A stretch of 6,020 nucleotides of DNA, taken from the NCBI GenBank assembly GCA_905215945.1, contig CAJMRZ010000099.1, positions 1 to 6,020 on the forward strand. The letters run 5' to 3'. The position numbers were made by a program, and so were the translations under genes. Below are positions 5,342-6,020 of this stretch, piece after piece (the stretch's first letter is position 1; the number at the start of each line of letters is the position of its first letter). The DNA is from an uncultured bacterium. GTDB taxonomy: Bacteria; Actinomycetota; Coriobacteriia; Coriobacteriales; Coriobacteriaceae. The notes beneath the pieces were generated by a model, which was not told the origin of the DNA, ran no database searches, and saw nothing but the letters and a program-made list of their open reading frames with translations.

Positions 5342-5965
5342 ATGAAGTACTTTGACTATATCGTGTTTGACGTTGATGGGACATTGGCAGATACAGAAGA
5401 AAGCGTGCTGTCATCGCTTGGCCAGATTATCCAAGAAGAAACCGGCAAAACGCTCCCCCGACACGAGCTTGAATTTGCCCTCGGCATACCCGGCAAGAAC
5501 GCCCTTGAGAAACTTGGGATCTACTCACAGGCAACGCTGGATCGCTGGTGCCAAGTTGCCGCCAGCTTTAAAAGCACCATCAGCGTGTTTCCCGGCTTGC
5601 ACGAAGTTATCGCAACACTCTCCGACAACGGCTGCAAACTTGGCATCGTCTCCTCACGTGCGCGCAATGAATACGCAGAAGAAATTGCACCCCTTGGCTT
5701 CGATAAGTATTTTGAGCACATCATCCTTGTCGAAGACACAACCGAACATAAACCCGCACCCGCTCCCATGCTCGAATATCTCCGGCGTACGGGCGCGAAT
5801 CCTGGCAACGTCGTCTACGTTGGCGACACCGTCTACGACGAACAATGCGCAACTTCAGCAGGGGTCAGTTTTGCCAGAGCGGCATGGGGATCACACCAAG
5901 ACATCCCAAACGCCACCTACAACCTCAAAACCCCCAACGACCTGCTAACCCTAACAACCAAGTAA
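5342..5965 (+). CDS. HAD-superfamily hydrolase, phosphoglycolate phosphatase (Gph/PpaX)-like
   Basis: A 207-residue cytoplasmic phosphatase with all four HAD motifs. Motif I is DVDGT with nucleophile Asp10 and acid/base Asp12; motif II is Ser104 in GIVSS; motif III is Lys137 in HKPAP; motif IV is GDTVYD with Asp162 and Asp166. Residues of about 15-80 form the small helical cap placed between motifs I and II, the C1 type found in phosphoglycolate phosphatase, PpaX and beta-phosphoglucomutase relatives. The length is typical. Members hydrolyse small phosphate esters such as phosphoglycolate, sugar phosphates or pyrophosphate, and substrate cannot be assigned from these motifs. The gene follows the AraC-type regulator by 56 bp, which suggests a shared sugar or metabolite role, but this is inference. 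No clear terminator follows within the window. Confidence 0.94.
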   Translation: MKYFDYIVFDVDGTLADTEESVLSSLGQIIQEETGKTLPRHELEFALGIPGKNALEKLGIYSQATLDRWCQVAASFKSTISVFPGLHEVIATLSDNGCKLGIVSSRARNEYAEEIAPLGFDKYFEHIILVEDTTEHKPAPAPMLEYLRRTGANPGNVVYVGDTVYDEQCATSAGVSFARAAWGSHQDIPNATYNLKTPNDLLTLTTK

Positions 5966-6020
5966 CCCCCGCGCCCCACCCTTTCAGCCCCAACACCACA
6001 AGGGCGATTGAGCAGGACGG

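Noticed and set aside
5945..5956. Telomere-like CTAACCCTAACA at the end of the HAD gene.
   Set aside because: It is ordinary coding sequence for Leu-Thr-Leu-Thr in the HAD C terminus and does not repeat further.
5972..6006. CGCCC/GGGCG and CCCTT/AAGGG pairings after the HAD gene as a terminator.
   Set aside because: Short overlapping stems with loops of 16 or more bases and no T run on either strand. The last 55 bp show nothing else.

Overview
The window comes from a GC-rich bacterium with compact, mostly convergent or divergent gene blocks. High GC, frequent GC-ending codons, a BceAB-type transporter and a MutT-like/Vsr protein together suggest an actinobacterium, most likely a gut Coriobacteriia (Collinsella-like). 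This is an inference from composition and gene style; no rRNA or other phylogenetic marker is present.

Left block (1-2719, minus strand): an ATPase gene and a downstream FtsX-family permease gene overlap by 11 bp and form one transcription unit. The pair looks like a BceAB-type peptide-sensing or detoxification ABC transporter. The permease runs off the left edge after its eighth predicted membrane segment. No two-component system is visible in the window.

Divergent region (2720-2867): 148 bp with two inverted repeats, and the probable start signals for the ABC unit on the minus strand and the next gene on the plus strand.

Centre (2868-3857, plus strand): one uninterrupted reading frame joins an N-terminal MutT/NUDIX domain, a long basic linker and a C-terminal Vsr-type mismatch endonuclease domain. 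This nucleotide-pool sanitiser plus T:G mismatch nickase fusion is the most unusual item in the window. It starts at TTG behind a strong Shine-Dalgarno sequence.

Right block (4112-5965, plus strand): after a 254-bp intergenic region with a perfect 8-bp stem-loop and an operator-like repeat come a possible 69-residue protein of unknown function, an AraC-family regulator that may be translated from a leaderless transcript, and a HAD-superfamily phosphatase of the phosphoglycolate phosphatase type. The close spacing (25 and 56 bp) allows co-transcription, but each gene could have its own promoter. The last 55 bp hold no recognisable gene. I see no RNA genes, insertion sequences, CRISPR arrays or phage genes.
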